From: Terriglobia bacterium
GTDB taxonomy: Bacteria; Acidobacteriota; Terriglobia; UBA7540
Assembly: GCA_035712365.1 (NCBI GenBank)
Contig: DASTAW010000033.1
Location: 1 to 64,000 of the forward strand
DNA length: 64,000 nucleotides
Direction: 5' to 3'
Shown here: piece after piece, positions 53,328 through 63,893 of the stretch
Layout: every line of letters starts with the position of its first letter
Position numbering within the stretch: the stretch's first letter is position 1
The notes under the pieces: generated by a model
Told to the model about the DNA's origin: nothing
Database searches by the model: none
The model's input: only the letters and a program-made list of their open reading frames with translations
Made by a program: the position numbers and the translations under genes

Positions 53328-56300
53328 TTAGAATTGCAGTCTCAGGGCCATCTGCAAAATTCTCGGGGCTTGGGCCCCTGTGATGAACCCAAACGTATCG
53401 TCGGTTACCGTCGTGTCCGGATTCAAAAAGTTGGCGTGATTCAAAACATTAAAGAACTCCGTCCGGAACTGGAGCTTCAGACGCTCAGTAAGGGAGAAGG
53501 TCTTGTACGCCGCGAAGTCGATGCCAAATACACCGGGTCCTCTCAGCGTATTGCGTCCGACGTTGCCGAACGTGTTGTCGGCCGGCACCACAAAGCACCC
53601 CGGCTGGAACCACGGAGTTTGTGGGTAGACCCTGTCTCTGGGAGAACCGCTGGTGTATTGGGGCGTGCAAATCTGGCTGGCCTGATCGTCTCCGACCTCG
53701 GGGAGGCTGAAGGACGTATCGGTCGCTGTGTCGATGTTTAGCGGGAACCCACTTTCCCACGTCCAGATGCCGGAAGTAGCCCATCCACCCAGCACGGCGT
53801 TCTTGATGCCAGTGCCGACACCAGGCAACTGCCAGACATAGTCGAGGATGAACCGGTGGGGAACGTTAAAGTCGGACACCGCGCGGTAGGCCGCGATGTC
53901 GTAGGGATTGATGATGGTAATCGTATCCATGTCGCTGGTGCTCGAAGCCCAATCCATGCTCTTACCCCACGTGTAATTGGCGTCAAGCAGCAAACCGTGC
54001 GAGAAGCGCTTCTGGAGAACGAGTTGGAGAGCACTATAGTTTGAATTGGCTCCTGAGATATCCATGGTGATCTGGCCGTAAGCCTGGTAGGGGCGGCGTG
54101 CATCCTCATCGTCCGCTGTCGCCGTAGGGCTGGGGAGCGGGGCGTTAACATCGGTGTTGTACGAAAGGTGCGTACCCTTGGAACCAACGTAACTTGCCCG
54201 CGCCAGGAAATTGCCTGCAAACTGGTGCTCCGCCGTCAGGTTCCATTGCATCATGTTGGCGGGTTTCCAATCAGGCGCAAAAGATACAGCCAGGTCGAGC
54301 GGGCTGGGGAAGAATGCGTCGGTTGCGCTTGGAATTTTTGGGGCGTACTGGGCAGGGAATGGATTTTGAATGCCTTCGGAGCCGTAAGGATCGGTGAAAG
54401 AAACGCGCCGGAAGAGGTATTGCGGGCTGAAGGGAGCGCTGTCCACCATATGGTTAAAGGACTCAAGGAAGGGAGCCTGATAGAACATTCCATAGCCGCC
54501 CCGAATGACGGTGTTGCGGTGGCTGCCCAGGCTGTAGGCGAACCCGAAGCGCGGGGCAAAATTCGCCCATGTCGTGTCAAAGCCTGAATCAGGACAGCCG
54601 GCATCTCCCGCGAAAATGTATCCGGGAGGAGCGCCAGGAAACCGCGTGGATTGCTGCCCGGGCCGGAAGCATTCCGTCCTGCCGAGTGAGTCGGTATATC
54701 CCGGAAACGGATCCCACCGCAATCCGAAATTAAGGGTCAGATTTGGGCGGAATTGATAGTTGTCCTGAACATAGAGACTGACGAGGTTCGCCCGGTGCGA
54801 CCCGAACTCACCGCCACCTTGCTGGAAGTTGTCCACGTATCCCAGCAGGTAGTCGGCAAAAGCATTCCCGCTGTGAGCGCGGAAAGTGAGGCGCGGGTTC
54901 TGCTTATAATCGTTGTTAAGCACGACGGACGGGCGCAGAAAGTCTCCACCAAAGATAACAATGTGGTGCCCACGCACCCAGTTCATGTCATCCGTAAACC
55001 GGAAGTTGTCCCGGTCAAATTGGCCGGGGGCGCCTGTGCTCATGCTGAAGAAGCCGCTGACGTTCAGCCGGAGTTCAGGCGGATTTGTCACAGAAACCTT
55101 TGAACCGATATCGGCCAGGCTGAAGGGCGTGCCGGGCAGAATCGTACTGTGATTGCGCGTGTATGCGAACGTGAAGATATTGACCAGCGAGGAAGTGAAA
55201 TTAAACGTGTCACTCACCCCAATGTCCTGAACACGGTCATCGAATCCCGAGGAAGATTGCAAGGGATTCTGCTTTCCGACAAATGGGTCGTTTAGGTAGC
55301 GCGTAAAGAAGTAACGTCCATACAAATGGTTCCTGTCGGAGAGGTTGTAGTCGACGCGGCCCATCGCCTCATGTTCGCTCTGACGAACTGGCGAACGTGG
55401 CAGGATGGTCACGCCACCTGCCGTCGAAAGAGGAATTTTGGCCAGCAGATTGGTGGCAGCCGTGTCCATCATGTCCGGCGTCATCATATTGCCGGGGATG
55501 GGATCGCCCGTAAACGGATCAATCAATTGTGTACCCGGGAGCAGAGAGGAGAAATCGCCGTGGGCAAATGCCTGGCTGGGCAAATTGACAGAGTTACCGA
55601 AGGACTCGCTTCGGATAATGGTCCCCTGGTAGCTGCCAAAAAAGAAAGCCTTGTCATGAATAATGGGCCCGCCCAGCGTGCCTCCGAACTGGTTCCGTTT
55701 AAGTAAATCGCGACCCGGGTTGAAGAAATTGCGCGCGTTCAGCGCCCCGTTGCGAAGATAATCAAACGCACTGCCATGAAGCTGGTTGGTTCCGGACTTG
55801 GTTACGACGTTGACGACCCCTCCTGCCCCCCGGCCGTACTGGGCGCTGTATGAGTTGGTCTGGACGCTGATTTCCTGCACTGCATCCGGATTAGGATAAG
55901 GGTCGTTGACATTGGTATACGTGTCCTGGTTGCTAGCGCCGTCCAGATTGTATTCAACCGAATCAGCCCTGGCGCCGTTGCCCGCGACGGCTTGCGCCCC
56001 GGGGTAGGTAACGCCCTGGAATGAGTCTCCTGACCCGCGCGCGTTGGTGTCAGTGCTGGAGTTTGCTCCCTCGTTGACCGTCTTGCTTCCCAGACTGACC
56101 ATGCCTGGAGAGAGCGTTACGAGCTGGGCCGTAAGCCGGCCCTGGAGTGGAAGGTTGCTAACCTCTTGCGTCGAGATTCCACGGGCGAGTGTTGCCTGCT
56201 GAGTCTGCACCAGTGCGGTGTTGCCCTCGACCGTTACCGACTGCGTCGTTGCGCCGAGCAGCAGACTGATCGGCACCGTCAGCGTTTGATCAGCCTTGAC

Positions 56301-56585
56301 GTTGATGCCTGTTTGAACAGAACGCCGAAAACCGCTGGCTTCAACGGTGAGGGAGTACGAGCCCGCCCGGAGACCCAGAAACACATAGCTGCCATCGCCG
56401 GAGGTCGTTGTCTGGCGCGCCACGCCGGTGTCAACGTTGGTTGCTGTAATCTTGGCACCGGGTACGGCCGCTCCGCTGGGATCGACCACTGTTCCGCTGA
56501 TGCTTCCTGTCGGCTCGGCTCCATGCATTAGCTGAGCAGGAAAGAACGCTATGCTGAGCGCGCACAACAAAACCAGTTTCTTCAT
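53328..56585 (-). CDS. TonB-dependent receptor, Oar-like (second copy)
   Basis: This 1,085-residue receptor has the same layout as its neighbour: signal peptide, carboxypeptidase-regulatory domain (GSISGTVVDPSGAAVPGAK and GSYSLTVEASGF), plug with VVNVVTKSGTNQLHGSAFDY, and a barrel ending LQMALRLQF. The plug and barrel start are clearly alike (FFFGSYQGT versus FFFGTYQGT), while the extracellular loops differ, as expected for different ligands. GGAGG stands five bases before the ATG at 56585. It should be energised by TonB/ExbBD encoded elsewhere. The two genes are separated by 350 bases and may be expressed separately. Confidence 0.94.
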   Translation of the reverse strand: MKKLVLLCALSIAFFPAQLMHGAEPTGSISGTVVDPSGAAVPGAKITATNVDTGVARQTTTSGDGSYVFLGLRAGSYSLTVEASGFRRSVQTGINVKADQTLTVPISLLLGATTQSVTVEGNTALVQTQQATLARGISTQEVSNLPLQGRLTAQLVTLSPGMVSLGSKTVNEGANSSTDTNARGSGDSFQGVTYPGAQAVAGNGARADSVEYNLDGASNQDTYTNVNDPYPNPDAVQEISVQTNSYSAQYGRGAGGVVNVVTKSGTNQLHGSAFDYLRNGALNARNFFNPGRDLLKRNQFGGTLGGPIIHDKAFFFGSYQGTIIRSESFGNSVNLPSQAFAHGDFSSLLPGTQLIDPFTGDPIPGNMMTPDMMDTAATNLLAKIPLSTAGGVTILPRSPVRQSEHEAMGRVDYNLSDRNHLYGRYFFTRYLNDPFVGKQNPLQSSSGFDDRVQDIGVSDTFNFTSSLVNIFTFAYTRNHSTILPGTPFSLADIGSKVSVTNPPELRLNVSGFFSMSTGAPGQFDRDNFRFTDDMNWVRGHHIVIFGGDFLRPSVVLNNDYKQNPRLTFRAHSGNAFADYLLGYVDNFQQGGGEFGSHRANLVSLYVQDNYQFRPNLTLNFGLRWDPFPGYTDSLGRTECFRPGQQSTRFPGAPPGYIFAGDAGCPDSGFDTTWANFAPRFGFAYSLGSHRNTVIRGGYGMFYQAPFLESFNHMVDSAPFSPQYLFRRVSFTDPYGSEGIQNPFPAQYAPKIPSATDAFFPSPLDLAVSFAPDWKPANMMQWNLTAEHQFAGNFLARASYVGSKGTHLSYNTDVNAPLPSPTATADDEDARRPYQAYGQITMDISGANSNYSALQLVLQKRFSHGLLLDANYTWGKSMDWASSTSDMDTITIINPYDIAAYRAVSDFNVPHRFILDYVWQLPGVGTGIKNAVLGGWATSGIWTWESGFPLNIDTATDTSFSLPEVGDDQASQICTPQYTSGSPRDRVYPQTPWFQPGCFVVPADNTFGNVGRNTLRGPGVFGIDFAAYKTFSLTERLKLQFRTEFFNVLNHANFLNPDTTVTDDTFGFITGAQAPRILQMALRLQF

Positions 56586-57040
56586 CGATGCCTCCGGTGG
56601 CAATTGCCGATCGGCAATGCGTGACTAAGGAAATCTCTGTTCGAATAAAGCTCTACAGGGCAAAGGCTCTTTGCTGAATTGACCTATAGGCACAGTAACT
56701 CGCATCAATCGACGGCGAAGCATTTTCAAAGTGTCATTCGAAGCCAATGATTACCATAAAACTAACAGGCCGGTCAAGAAAATTGTCATCAATTTTACAC
56801 GCGTTTTCTTGGCGAGGCATTAATCGGCAGAGTGGGTCGAAGCATTGCAAACGGCGCAGCCTCAACCCGTTAAGATTGCCACATTGCAAACTATCAGAAA
56901 CCACTCCAGAGCCATGATCGCCCCGCCACGGGGAGATGACTATCGCGAGTGCATTGGCGTGGGGCGAGACACACACGTTGACGCTGCCCTGGATGGCTCG
57001 GCAAAAGAAGCTATTTGGGTTGGCGCTCCAGCATTTGCCG
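56586..57040. other. Intergenic region with candidate promoter
   Basis: No gene is supported; frames on both strands lack motifs. The AT-richer part at 56630-56830 holds the promoter candidate at 56748-56777. Confidence 0.45.
56748..56777 (-). promoter_or_regulatory. Candidate promoter for the second TonB-dependent receptor
   Basis: On the minus strand, TTGACC (56772-56777) and TAATCA (56748-56753) are 18 bases apart, with TG just before the second box. The leader to the ATG at 56585 would be about 155 bases. Confidence 0.4.
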
Positions 57041-58018
57041 CTACCCGGAGCCTCGGGGAAACAGCGGCGCGAGACCCTTAGCCTGGACCATGAGCGTTGC
57101 AGTTTCCGCCTGATTCACGGGTGTGAATCGCTCGGACACGTCCATGGCCAGCCGGAAGTAGTCGATATCGCCCGGAGGGATGGCGGCGGTAACAGGCTGT
57201 GAGAGCGTCCAGCGCAATGCCAGCTCAGCCTGCTGCGGGAGCGCGGCCGGCTTGTACCAGCACTTGTCGTAAGGATGGTGTTTCTTTTCGGAAGCTGACC
57301 ACACCGTTTTGGCCATGGCTTTGATAGCCATCATGCCCATCTGCTTCTCACGGGCACGCTGGACGATCTGAGGTCCGAAGTTGGCTTGCGAATACATGAC
57401 GAAGTTGATGGGGAAGAGCACTGTGTCAAAATCGAACTGATCCATCGCCGTGAGCGCGGCTTCAACCGAATGTGCGGAAAAGCCAAGGAAGCGCACCTTG
57501 CCGGCTTTTTTGGCTTCCACAAATGCCTCAATGGCGCCGCCTGGGCCGAGGGCCTTGTGCACTTCTTCCACTTTGGTCAGAGCGTGAAGCTGATAGAGCT
57601 CGACGTGGTCGGTCTGGAGCTGCCTGAGAGATTCTTCGAGTTCCTGCTGGGCGCCAGCCTTGTCGCGGGCAAGCTCCTTGCAGGCCAGGAATACTCGGTT
57701 GCGGTAAGGCTTGAGCGCGGGGCCGAGGCGCTGCTGCGCGTTGCCGTATGAGGGCGCAATATCGATGTAGTTGATGCCGCGATCGACGGCTTCAGCAACG
57801 ATGTTGTTGGCGAAAGGCTGGGCAACATCCATCACCACAATACCGCCCATGGCGATGATGGAGAGATTCTCTCCGGTTTTTCCCAGCGGGCGGCGGGGAA
57901 TCGTCCTTCCCGCAGCCGCATCCGCCTCATCAGCGATAAGCGGCTGCAATAAACTCTGCGTGGACGCCAGACCTGCCGCTGCGGCTGTGCTTCTTTTCAG
58001 GAAATCTCGTCGTTTCAT
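57041..58018 (-). CDS. Aldo/keto reductase with Tat signal
   Basis: This 325-residue protein starts with a twin-arginine-type signal (MKRRDFLKRSTAAAAG and a following hydrophobic stretch). The AKR barrel has NYIDIAPSYG (catalytic Asp and Tyr), FLACKE (Lys) and YQLHAL (His), completing the family tetrad. AGGAG stands seven bases before the ATG, so 27 codons of the longer frame are dropped. It is likely exported folded with NAD(P)H. The substrate is unknown. Confidence 0.92.
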   Translation of the reverse strand: MKRRDFLKRSTAAAAGLASTQSLLQPLIADEADAAAGRTIPRRPLGKTGENLSIIAMGGIVVMDVAQPFANNIVAEAVDRGINYIDIAPSYGNAQQRLGPALKPYRNRVFLACKELARDKAGAQQELEESLRQLQTDHVELYQLHALTKVEEVHKALGPGGAIEAFVEAKKAGKVRFLGFSAHSVEAALTAMDQFDFDTVLFPINFVMYSQANFGPQIVQRAREKQMGMMAIKAMAKTVWSASEKKHHPYDKCWYKPAALPQQAELALRWTLSQPVTAAIPPGDIDYFRLAMDVSERFTPVNQAETATLMVQAKGLAPLFPRGSG

Positions 58019-58315
58019 CTTCCAACTCCTTCGGGCAGCGCAGCCGGGGTGGAGGCCCTCTTCGCCCTGCAGGAAGGCTTGCAGATCATGGGCTGCCAAG
58101 AAGCACCCTCCGCTGCCCTTGCTCTACCTCTTGCTTGTAGCACCGCCAGAGTACGGAGTCAATCGGGTCTCCATATATTGGGCAGGACTCGCGCATTACC
58201 CCTCGCTTGGCAACGATGAGCCTAAAACGCGCGAAGTTATTAACCCGGACATTGCGGTAAAATGACGGGATGTCGCGGTTAAGATAGTGGCAGACTTAAC
58301 TTCCGGGTATCTACA
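58019..58315. other. 297-base gap between divergent genes
   Basis: No gene is supported. It should contain divergent promoters for the aldo/keto reductase and the 212-residue unknown protein; a TAAAAT motif lies at about 58257, but no paired -35 box was convincing. Confidence 0.35.
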
Positions 58316-58954
58316 ATGCGTGATTTTATCAATATCTCCAATCCTGGGAATGTGGTTTTCAATTTCACCGACGATCCACTTAGGGACCTTACTGCATACG
58401 CCCTAGGTTACAGGGAAGCCGCCAAGCACCTTGTGATCGAGTTCTCCAAGTCTGCCCCACGCCCGGACTACGAGGGGTATCCAATACTATATCTATACCG
58501 CCATTCGCTGGAATTGTACTTGAAGGCGGTTGTCTATCGAAGCGCGAAATTGATGGGTCTGCTGGGAAAGAAAAAGCCGGACGTTGCCAGATTGTTTAAG
58601 AGTCATAAGCTTCCTCCACTGGTTCCTGCGGTCCGCGCGGTTTTCGACGCCATGAAATGGGGTTTCGAATTTGAGGGTTCCGAGTTCGCTACATTCGATG
58701 AGTTCGCGCAATTCATTGAATCCCTCGATTCCATAGACTCTGATTCGTATGCGTTCCGCTACCCCGTGAACTCAGGAGGCCGAGCGACCCTGCCCAAGCA
58801 TTACGTGATCAACGTCATTTCTTTTGCCAAAATCATGGATGCACTGCTCGATTATCTCGAGGGGGCGGCAGACCTCATCGAAGAGAATTTCCGACTCGCC
58901 GCTGAGGCAACATATGAGGTTCAGCAGTACCTCGCAATAGAAAGCGAAATGTAA
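58316..58954 (+). CDS. Unknown protein, 212 residues
   Basis: A soluble helical protein with no signal peptide. The central part, [25 protein letters not shown], then [18 protein letters not shown], resembles the R-HxLELxLKA pattern seen in helical proteins of the HEPN-like sort, though no RNase motif R-x4-H is present. The composition is less GC-rich than its neighbours, which could mean recent transfer. It ends four bases before the possible TTG start of the next frame and about 85 bases before the preferred GH63 start. Confidence 0.65.
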   Translation: MRDFINISNPGNVVFNFTDDPLRDLTAYALGYREAAKHLVIEFSKSAPRPDYEGYPILYLYRHSLELYLKAVVYRSAKLMGLLGKKKPDVARLFKSHKLPPLVPAVRAVFDAMKWGFEFEGSEFATFDEFAQFIESLDSIDSDSYAFRYPVNSGGRATLPKHYVINVISFAKIMDALLDYLEGAADLIEENFRLAAEATYEVQQYLAIESEM

Positions 58955-59039
58955 CTCGTTGTCTGTTGAAATTGCCGCGAATGCAAGCGAGGCCCAGGCT
59001 GTGGCAGTCAAGGACTGCCACGTTAACGAGAATTCTACT

Positions 59040-61685
59040 ATGACAGCAGAAGAAAAACGAATCGAAGAATCGAACCAGCGGGAACGCTACTGGACCCGCT
59101 GGGGTCCTTATCTCTCGCAGCGCGAGTGGGGCACGGTGCGGGAGGATTACAGCGCCAACGGGACGGCGTGGGAATACCTGCCGCACGATCACGCCCGCAG
59201 CCGGGCTTATCGCTGGGGCGAAGATGGCATTGGCGGCATCTGCGACCGCCACCAATACATCTGTCTCGCGTTTGCCTTTTGGAATGGCCGCGATCCCATC
59301 CTGAAGGAACGCCTGTTTGGCCTGACGGGAAACGAAGGTAATCACGGAGAAGACGTCAAGGAATACTATTTTTATCTCGACTCCACTCCGACGCATTCCT
59401 ACATGAAGTTTCTCTACAAGTATCCTCAGCAGGAGTTTCCTTACACGCGACTGGTTGAGGAGAACCGCCGGCGCGCGCGCCGCGATCCTGAGTTTGAGCT
59501 GCTGGACACGGAGATTTTCAACGAAAGCCGCTACTTCGACGTTTTTGTGGAATACGCCAAGGCCAGTGACGAAGACATTCTCGCCAGGGTGACGGTATGG
59601 AACAGGGGGCCGGAAGCCGCGCCGCTGGATTTATTGCCGACCGTCTGGTTCCGCAACCGCTGGTCGTGGGGTCGCGGCGACCATCGCCCCAGGGTTTCGA
59701 ACGGCCAGCCAATTGACGGCGCAGCCGTTATGAAAGTTGAGCAAGAACACTACGGCACACTCTGGTTTGTTGCTGGGGGCGGTCCCAATCTGCTGTTTAC
59801 CGAGAATGAAACCAATTTCCAGCGGCTGTTCGGCGTCGCGAACCGCACGCCGTTTGTAAAGGACGGCATAAACGACGCGATTGTCCACGGCAACCAGTCC
59901 GCGGCGAATTCGACGGACGGGACCAAGGGCGCCGCCCACTATCACCTGACCATTGATTCCGGCAAGAGCGCGGAGGTTCGTTTGCGCTTTACGACCGAAG
60001 CGCCTGCCGCAGAGATGCTCGGGGAGCCGTTCACCGGCCTGTTCGAACAGCGTATCGCGGAGGCCGACGAATATTACCGGAGGATTGTGCCGGACGGACT
60101 TAATGACGATTCCAAAAGCGTGATGCGCCAGGCACTCTCTGGAATGTTATGGAGCAAGCAGTACTATCACTACGACGTGAGGACCTGGCTGGAGGGCGAC
60201 CCCGCCTACCCCGCGCCTCCGCCGGAGCGCTGGCAGGGCCGAAATCACGAGTGGGTATACCTTTATAACAATGACGTCATCTCCGTGCCTGACAAGTGGG
60301 AATATCCGTGGTATGCGGCATGGGACCTTGCCTTCCATTGCATTACGCTGGCGCTGGTGGACCCGGATTTCGCCAAACAGCAGCTCATCCTGCTGCTGCG
60401 CGAATGGTACATGCATCCGAACGGGCAGTTGCCGGCGTACGAGTGGGCTTTTGGGGACGTGAATCCCCCTCTGCATGCCTGGGCGGCGTGGCGAGTTTAC
60501 AAGATCGAGAAGAAGCGTTGCGGCAGGGCTGACCGGAATTTTCTTGAACGAGTATTCCAGAAGCTGATGCTTTATTTCACCTGGTGGGTGAACCGGAAAG
60601 ACCCACAGGGAAATAACCTGTTCGAAGGAGGCTTCCTTGGGCTCGACAACATCGGGATTTTCGACCGCTCGAAGCCGCTGCCCATGGGTGGATCAATCGA
60701 GCAATCCGACGGAACCAGTTGGATGGCTATGTACAGCCTGACCATGCTGGTTATGGCTTTTGAACTGGCCAAGGATGATTCTGCTTATGAGGATGTGGCG
60801 AGCAAATTTTTCGAGCATTTTGTCTACATCGTGGACGCCATAAACAATCGGGGCGGCGAGGGGATTGAGCTGTGGGACGAAGAGGACGGCTTCTATTATG
60901 ACGTGCTTCACATGCCTGATTCGCGTCACGTTTTCATGAAAGTCCGCTCCATGGTCGGTTTGATACCGCTGTTCGCAGTGCAATCGCTGGAGCCGGAAAT
61001 GGTGAACCGGTTTCCCGGTTTTAAGGCAAGGCTGCAGTGGTTTATTGATTTTCACCCCAACATGGCCGAGTTGATGGATACCAGCCGGAGATCCAAGGAC
61101 GGCGAACGGCGGCTGCTCTCGATCCCAACGCGCGAGAGGCTCCTGCGCGTGCTCAAATATTTGCTGGACGAAAACGAGTTTCTCTCGCCCTATGGGATTC
61201 GCTCGCTTTCAAAGTACCACGAGGCGCATCCCTACTCTTTAAGGCTGGACGGCGACTCGCACTATGTGGATTATGAACCTGCAGAATCCACAACGGAGCT
61301 GTTCGGCGGCAACAGCAACTGGCGCGGACCCGTGTGGTTTCCCGTCAACTTCCTGATCATCGAATCGTTGCAAAAGTATCATTACTATTACGGCAATAGT
61401 CTGAAGGTGGAATGCCCGACGGGCTCCGGCAATATGTTGACGCTCTGGGAGGCAGCTCGCATGATCTCGCAGCGCTTGTGCCGGATCTTTCTGCGAGGCG
61501 CGGACGGGCGCCGCCCGGTTTATGGTGGAACAACAATGTTCCAGACTGATCCCCACTGGCGTGACTTGATCTTATTCAACGAATACTTCCATGGCGACAA
61601 TGGCGCAGGCATCGGGGCCAGTCACCAGACCGGCTGGACCGGGCTTGTAGCCAAGCTGCTCCAGCAGAGCGGCGCAGGTTCCTGA
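59040..61685 (+). CDS. GH63-like glucosidase (MGH1-like)
   Basis: This 881-residue cytosolic-looking enzyme lacks a signal peptide. It has an N-terminal beta-domain and an (alpha/alpha)6 barrel in the second half: [52 protein letters not shown] and [13 protein letters not shown], as in mannosyl-oligosaccharide-glucosidase-like proteins. The natural substrate is probably an alpha-glucoside. The start at 59040 (MTAEEKR) fits the family; an in-frame TTG at 58959 would add 27 residues. It pairs with the debranching enzyme downstream. Confidence 0.88.
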   Translation: MTAEEKRIEESNQRERYWTRWGPYLSQREWGTVREDYSANGTAWEYLPHDHARSRAYRWGEDGIGGICDRHQYICLAFAFWNGRDPILKERLFGLTGNEGNHGEDVKEYYFYLDSTPTHSYMKFLYKYPQQEFPYTRLVEENRRRARRDPEFELLDTEIFNESRYFDVFVEYAKASDEDILARVTVWNRGPEAAPLDLLPTVWFRNRWSWGRGDHRPRVSNGQPIDGAAVMKVEQEHYGTLWFVAGGGPNLLFTENETNFQRLFGVANRTPFVKDGINDAIVHGNQSAANSTDGTKGAAHYHLTIDSGKSAEVRLRFTTEAPAAEMLGEPFTGLFEQRIAEADEYYRRIVPDGLNDDSKSVMRQALSGMLWSKQYYHYDVRTWLEGDPAYPAPPPERWQGRNHEWVYLYNNDVISVPDKWEYPWYAAWDLAFHCITLALVDPDFAKQQLILLLREWYMHPNGQLPAYEWAFGDVNPPLHAWAAWRVYKIEKKRCGRADRNFLERVFQKLMLYFTWWVNRKDPQGNNLFEGGFLGLDNIGIFDRSKPLPMGGSIEQSDGTSWMAMYSLTMLVMAFELAKDDSAYEDVASKFFEHFVYIVDAINNRGGEGIELWDEEDGFYYDVLHMPDSRHVFMKVRSMVGLIPLFAVQSLEPEMVNRFPGFKARLQWFIDFHPNMAELMDTSRRSKDGERRLLSIPTRERLLRVLKYLLDENEFLSPYGIRSLSKYHEAHPYSLRLDGDSHYVDYEPAESTTELFGGNSNWRGPVWFPVNFLIIESLQKYHYYYGNSLKVECPTGSGNMLTLWEAARMISQRLCRIFLRGADGRRPVYGGTTMFQTDPHWRDLILFNEYFHGDNGAGIGASHQTGWTGLVAKLLQQSGAGS

Positions 61686-61868
61686 AAGGTTGGCGCCGCG
61701 CCCCAGGGCTGGTGGCCGAACAACTTCGCCTGCTGAATGCCTGCAAGCAGGTTTAGAACTGGCCCATTCCGGCGATTGACCGTAAACCCGTGCGGGGATG
61801 AAGGTTGAGCTTAATGTGGAGGGCCGCAGTGCTACGGGCGTTGCGGCGGAAACTGGACAGGTGCCCTC

Positions 61869-63893
61869 ATGAATGGGCCCAACGCGACCACATCTAGTCC
61901 CCTCATCAGTTTCGGCCGGGAAATCTGCGGCGATTTGGCTTCGGCGGAATCGCGCGAATGGCTCGTGACCAACGGGATCGGCGGGTTTGCGTCCGGCACT
62001 GTGGGTGGGCAGCTCACGCGACGATATCATGGGCTGCTGATTGCCGCCCTGCGCCCGCCGCTCGGACGCACTCTTCTGGTGCCGAAATTCGAGGAGATTG
62101 TTGAATATGACGGTAGGCCGTATCCTCTTTCGACAAACCGTTGGCGCAGCGGAGTCATCGAACCGCAGGGCTACCGGCAGATTGAGGAGTTTCATCTTGA
62201 AGGCATGAGCCCCGTGTGGACCTATGCCTGCGCCGACGCGCTGCTGAGCAAAAAAATCTGGATGGAGCAGGGCGCCAATACTACTTACATCCTCTACCGC
62301 CTGGTGCGTGCCAGCGAACCCGCAACCCTGAGTATCAAGGCCCTGGTCAACTATCGTGACTTCCACAGCCTGACGCGCGCAGGCGCCTGGCGGATGGACG
62401 TCAGCCAGATGGAGCGCGGCCTGCGCATCAATGCTTTTGACGGGGCGGTCCCGTTCTATCTGCTCAGTTCTACGGCCAGTGCGCAGCCCTGCCACCAGTG
62501 GTACCGGGCTTTCGAGCTGTCTGCCGAGGCGTTCCGCGGCATGGGCCATCAGGAAGACCATCTTCACGCGGGAACTTTTGAGGTGGAACTGAAGCCAGGC
62601 GGATCGGTACTGATGGTTATCAGCACCGATGCGCACACGAGCCTGGACGCCCAATCGGCACTTGATCGTCTTGAGGAGCGCGAGAAAACAGTTCTGGGAC
62701 AGTTTCACGACCTGCATCGTGGCGTTCCAGTGCCAGAGTGGATTAACCAGCTTGCCCTGGCTGCGGACCAATTTGTCGTCAAGAGAAAGGTGAAGGACAC
62801 GGACGGCTACACGGTGATCGCCGGTTACCACTGGTTCAGCGACTGGGGCCGCGACACATTCGTAGCACTCCCCGGATTGACCCTTGCAACCAGTCGCGCA
62901 GGAGTTGCCCACGATATCCTGCTGGCGTGGTCCGGGCTGGTGGATGGCGGCATGCTTCCCAACCGATTTCTGGAATCGGGCGAGAACCCTGACTTCAATA
63001 GTGTGGATGCCGCCCTCTGGTATTTCAGTGCGGTGCGTTCCTACTGGAGTTGCACGCGCGACAAGGACTTTCTCAAGCAGGTGTTCCCGGCGCTCTGCGA
63101 CATCATCGCCGCCCACATGCGCGGCACTCGATACAACATTCATCTTGACCGAAGCGACGGGCTGCTCTACGCAGGGCAGGAAGGCCTGCAACTTACCTGG
63201 ATGGACGCCAAAGTGGGTGACCGTGTGGTGACGCCGCGGATCGGAAAGCCGGTGGAGATCAACGCCTTGTGGCTGAATGCGTTATCGGCCATGACCGAGT
63301 TTGCGGATGAGCTGGGAAGCCCCGCAGACGATTTCCGGTCTGCAGCGCAGGACGCAAAAAAGGGATTTGAGCGGTTCTGGAATGCTCCGAAGGGATACTG
63401 CTTCGATGTGCTGGACGGGCCCGAGGGCAATGACCCTTCGTTGCGGCCCAACCAGATCTTTACAGTGGCATTACCCGAAAGTCCGTTCGAGCCTGAACGG
63501 CAGCGGGACATCCTCGATGCAGTGGCCGGTATCTTACAGGCCTCCCCGGGACTAAGAACCCTGGCGCCGGATGATCCCCACTACAAGGGAACTTATGGCG
63601 GAAGCCAGGAAGACCGCGACGGCGCTTACCACCAGGGGACCGTGTGGGGATGGCTGCTGGGGCCTTTTGTGAAAGCGTATCTTCGGATCCACAATGACCC
63701 GGCGGCCGCATTATCATTTCTGGCGCCTGTGGCTCACCTGATCCAGGCACGGGGTCTCGGCACTGTTGGGGAGATTTATGACGCCGACCCGCCATTCGTA
63801 CCGCGCGGATGCATTGCCCAGGCGTGGACAGTGGGCGGAATCCTCGAGGCCTGGGAGAAGGCGGCGATGCACGATTTGTCCGTGGGGAAATAG
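61869..63893 (+). CDS. Amylo-alpha-1,6-glucosidase, glycogen-debranching type (GH133)
   Basis: This 674-residue enzyme has the bacterial/archaeal debranching layout: N-terminal WLVTNGIGGFASGTVGG and RRYHGLL, then a C-terminal (alpha/alpha)6 domain with GYHWFSDWGRDTFVALPG, TWMDAKVGD and GTVWGWLLGPFV, which carry the acidic catalytic residues. It hydrolyses alpha-1,6 branches in alpha-glucans. No signal peptide is present, so it acts in the cytosol. It follows the GH63-like gene by 183 bases in the same direction, and together they suggest alpha-glucan turnover. Length matches the family. Confidence 0.93.
   Translation: MNGPNATTSSPLISFGREICGDLASAESREWLVTNGIGGFASGTVGGQLTRRYHGLLIAALRPPLGRTLLVPKFEEIVEYDGRPYPLSTNRWRSGVIEPQGYRQIEEFHLEGMSPVWTYACADALLSKKIWMEQGANTTYILYRLVRASEPATLSIKALVNYRDFHSLTRAGAWRMDVSQMERGLRINAFDGAVPFYLLSSTASAQPCHQWYRAFELSAEAFRGMGHQEDHLHAGTFEVELKPGGSVLMVISTDAHTSLDAQSALDRLEEREKTVLGQFHDLHRGVPVPEWINQLALAADQFVVKRKVKDTDGYTVIAGYHWFSDWGRDTFVALPGLTLATSRAGVAHDILLAWSGLVDGGMLPNRFLESGENPDFNSVDAALWYFSAVRSYWSCTRDKDFLKQVFPALCDIIAAHMRGTRYNIHLDRSDGLLYAGQEGLQLTWMDAKVGDRVVTPRIGKPVEINALWLNALSAMTEFADELGSPADDFRSAAQDAKKGFERFWNAPKGYCFDVLDGPEGNDPSLRPNQIFTVALPESPFEPERQRDILDAVAGILQASPGLRTLAPDDPHYKGTYGGSQEDRDGAYHQGTVWGWLLGPFVKAYLRIHNDPAAALSFLAPVAHLIQARGLGTVGEIYDADPPFVPRGCIAQAWTVGGILEAWEKAAMHDLSVGK

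Noticed and set aside
61572-63191. 539-codon open frame on the minus strand
   Set aside because: Antisense to the end of the GH63-like gene and the debranching gene; long only because of GC-rich codon bias.
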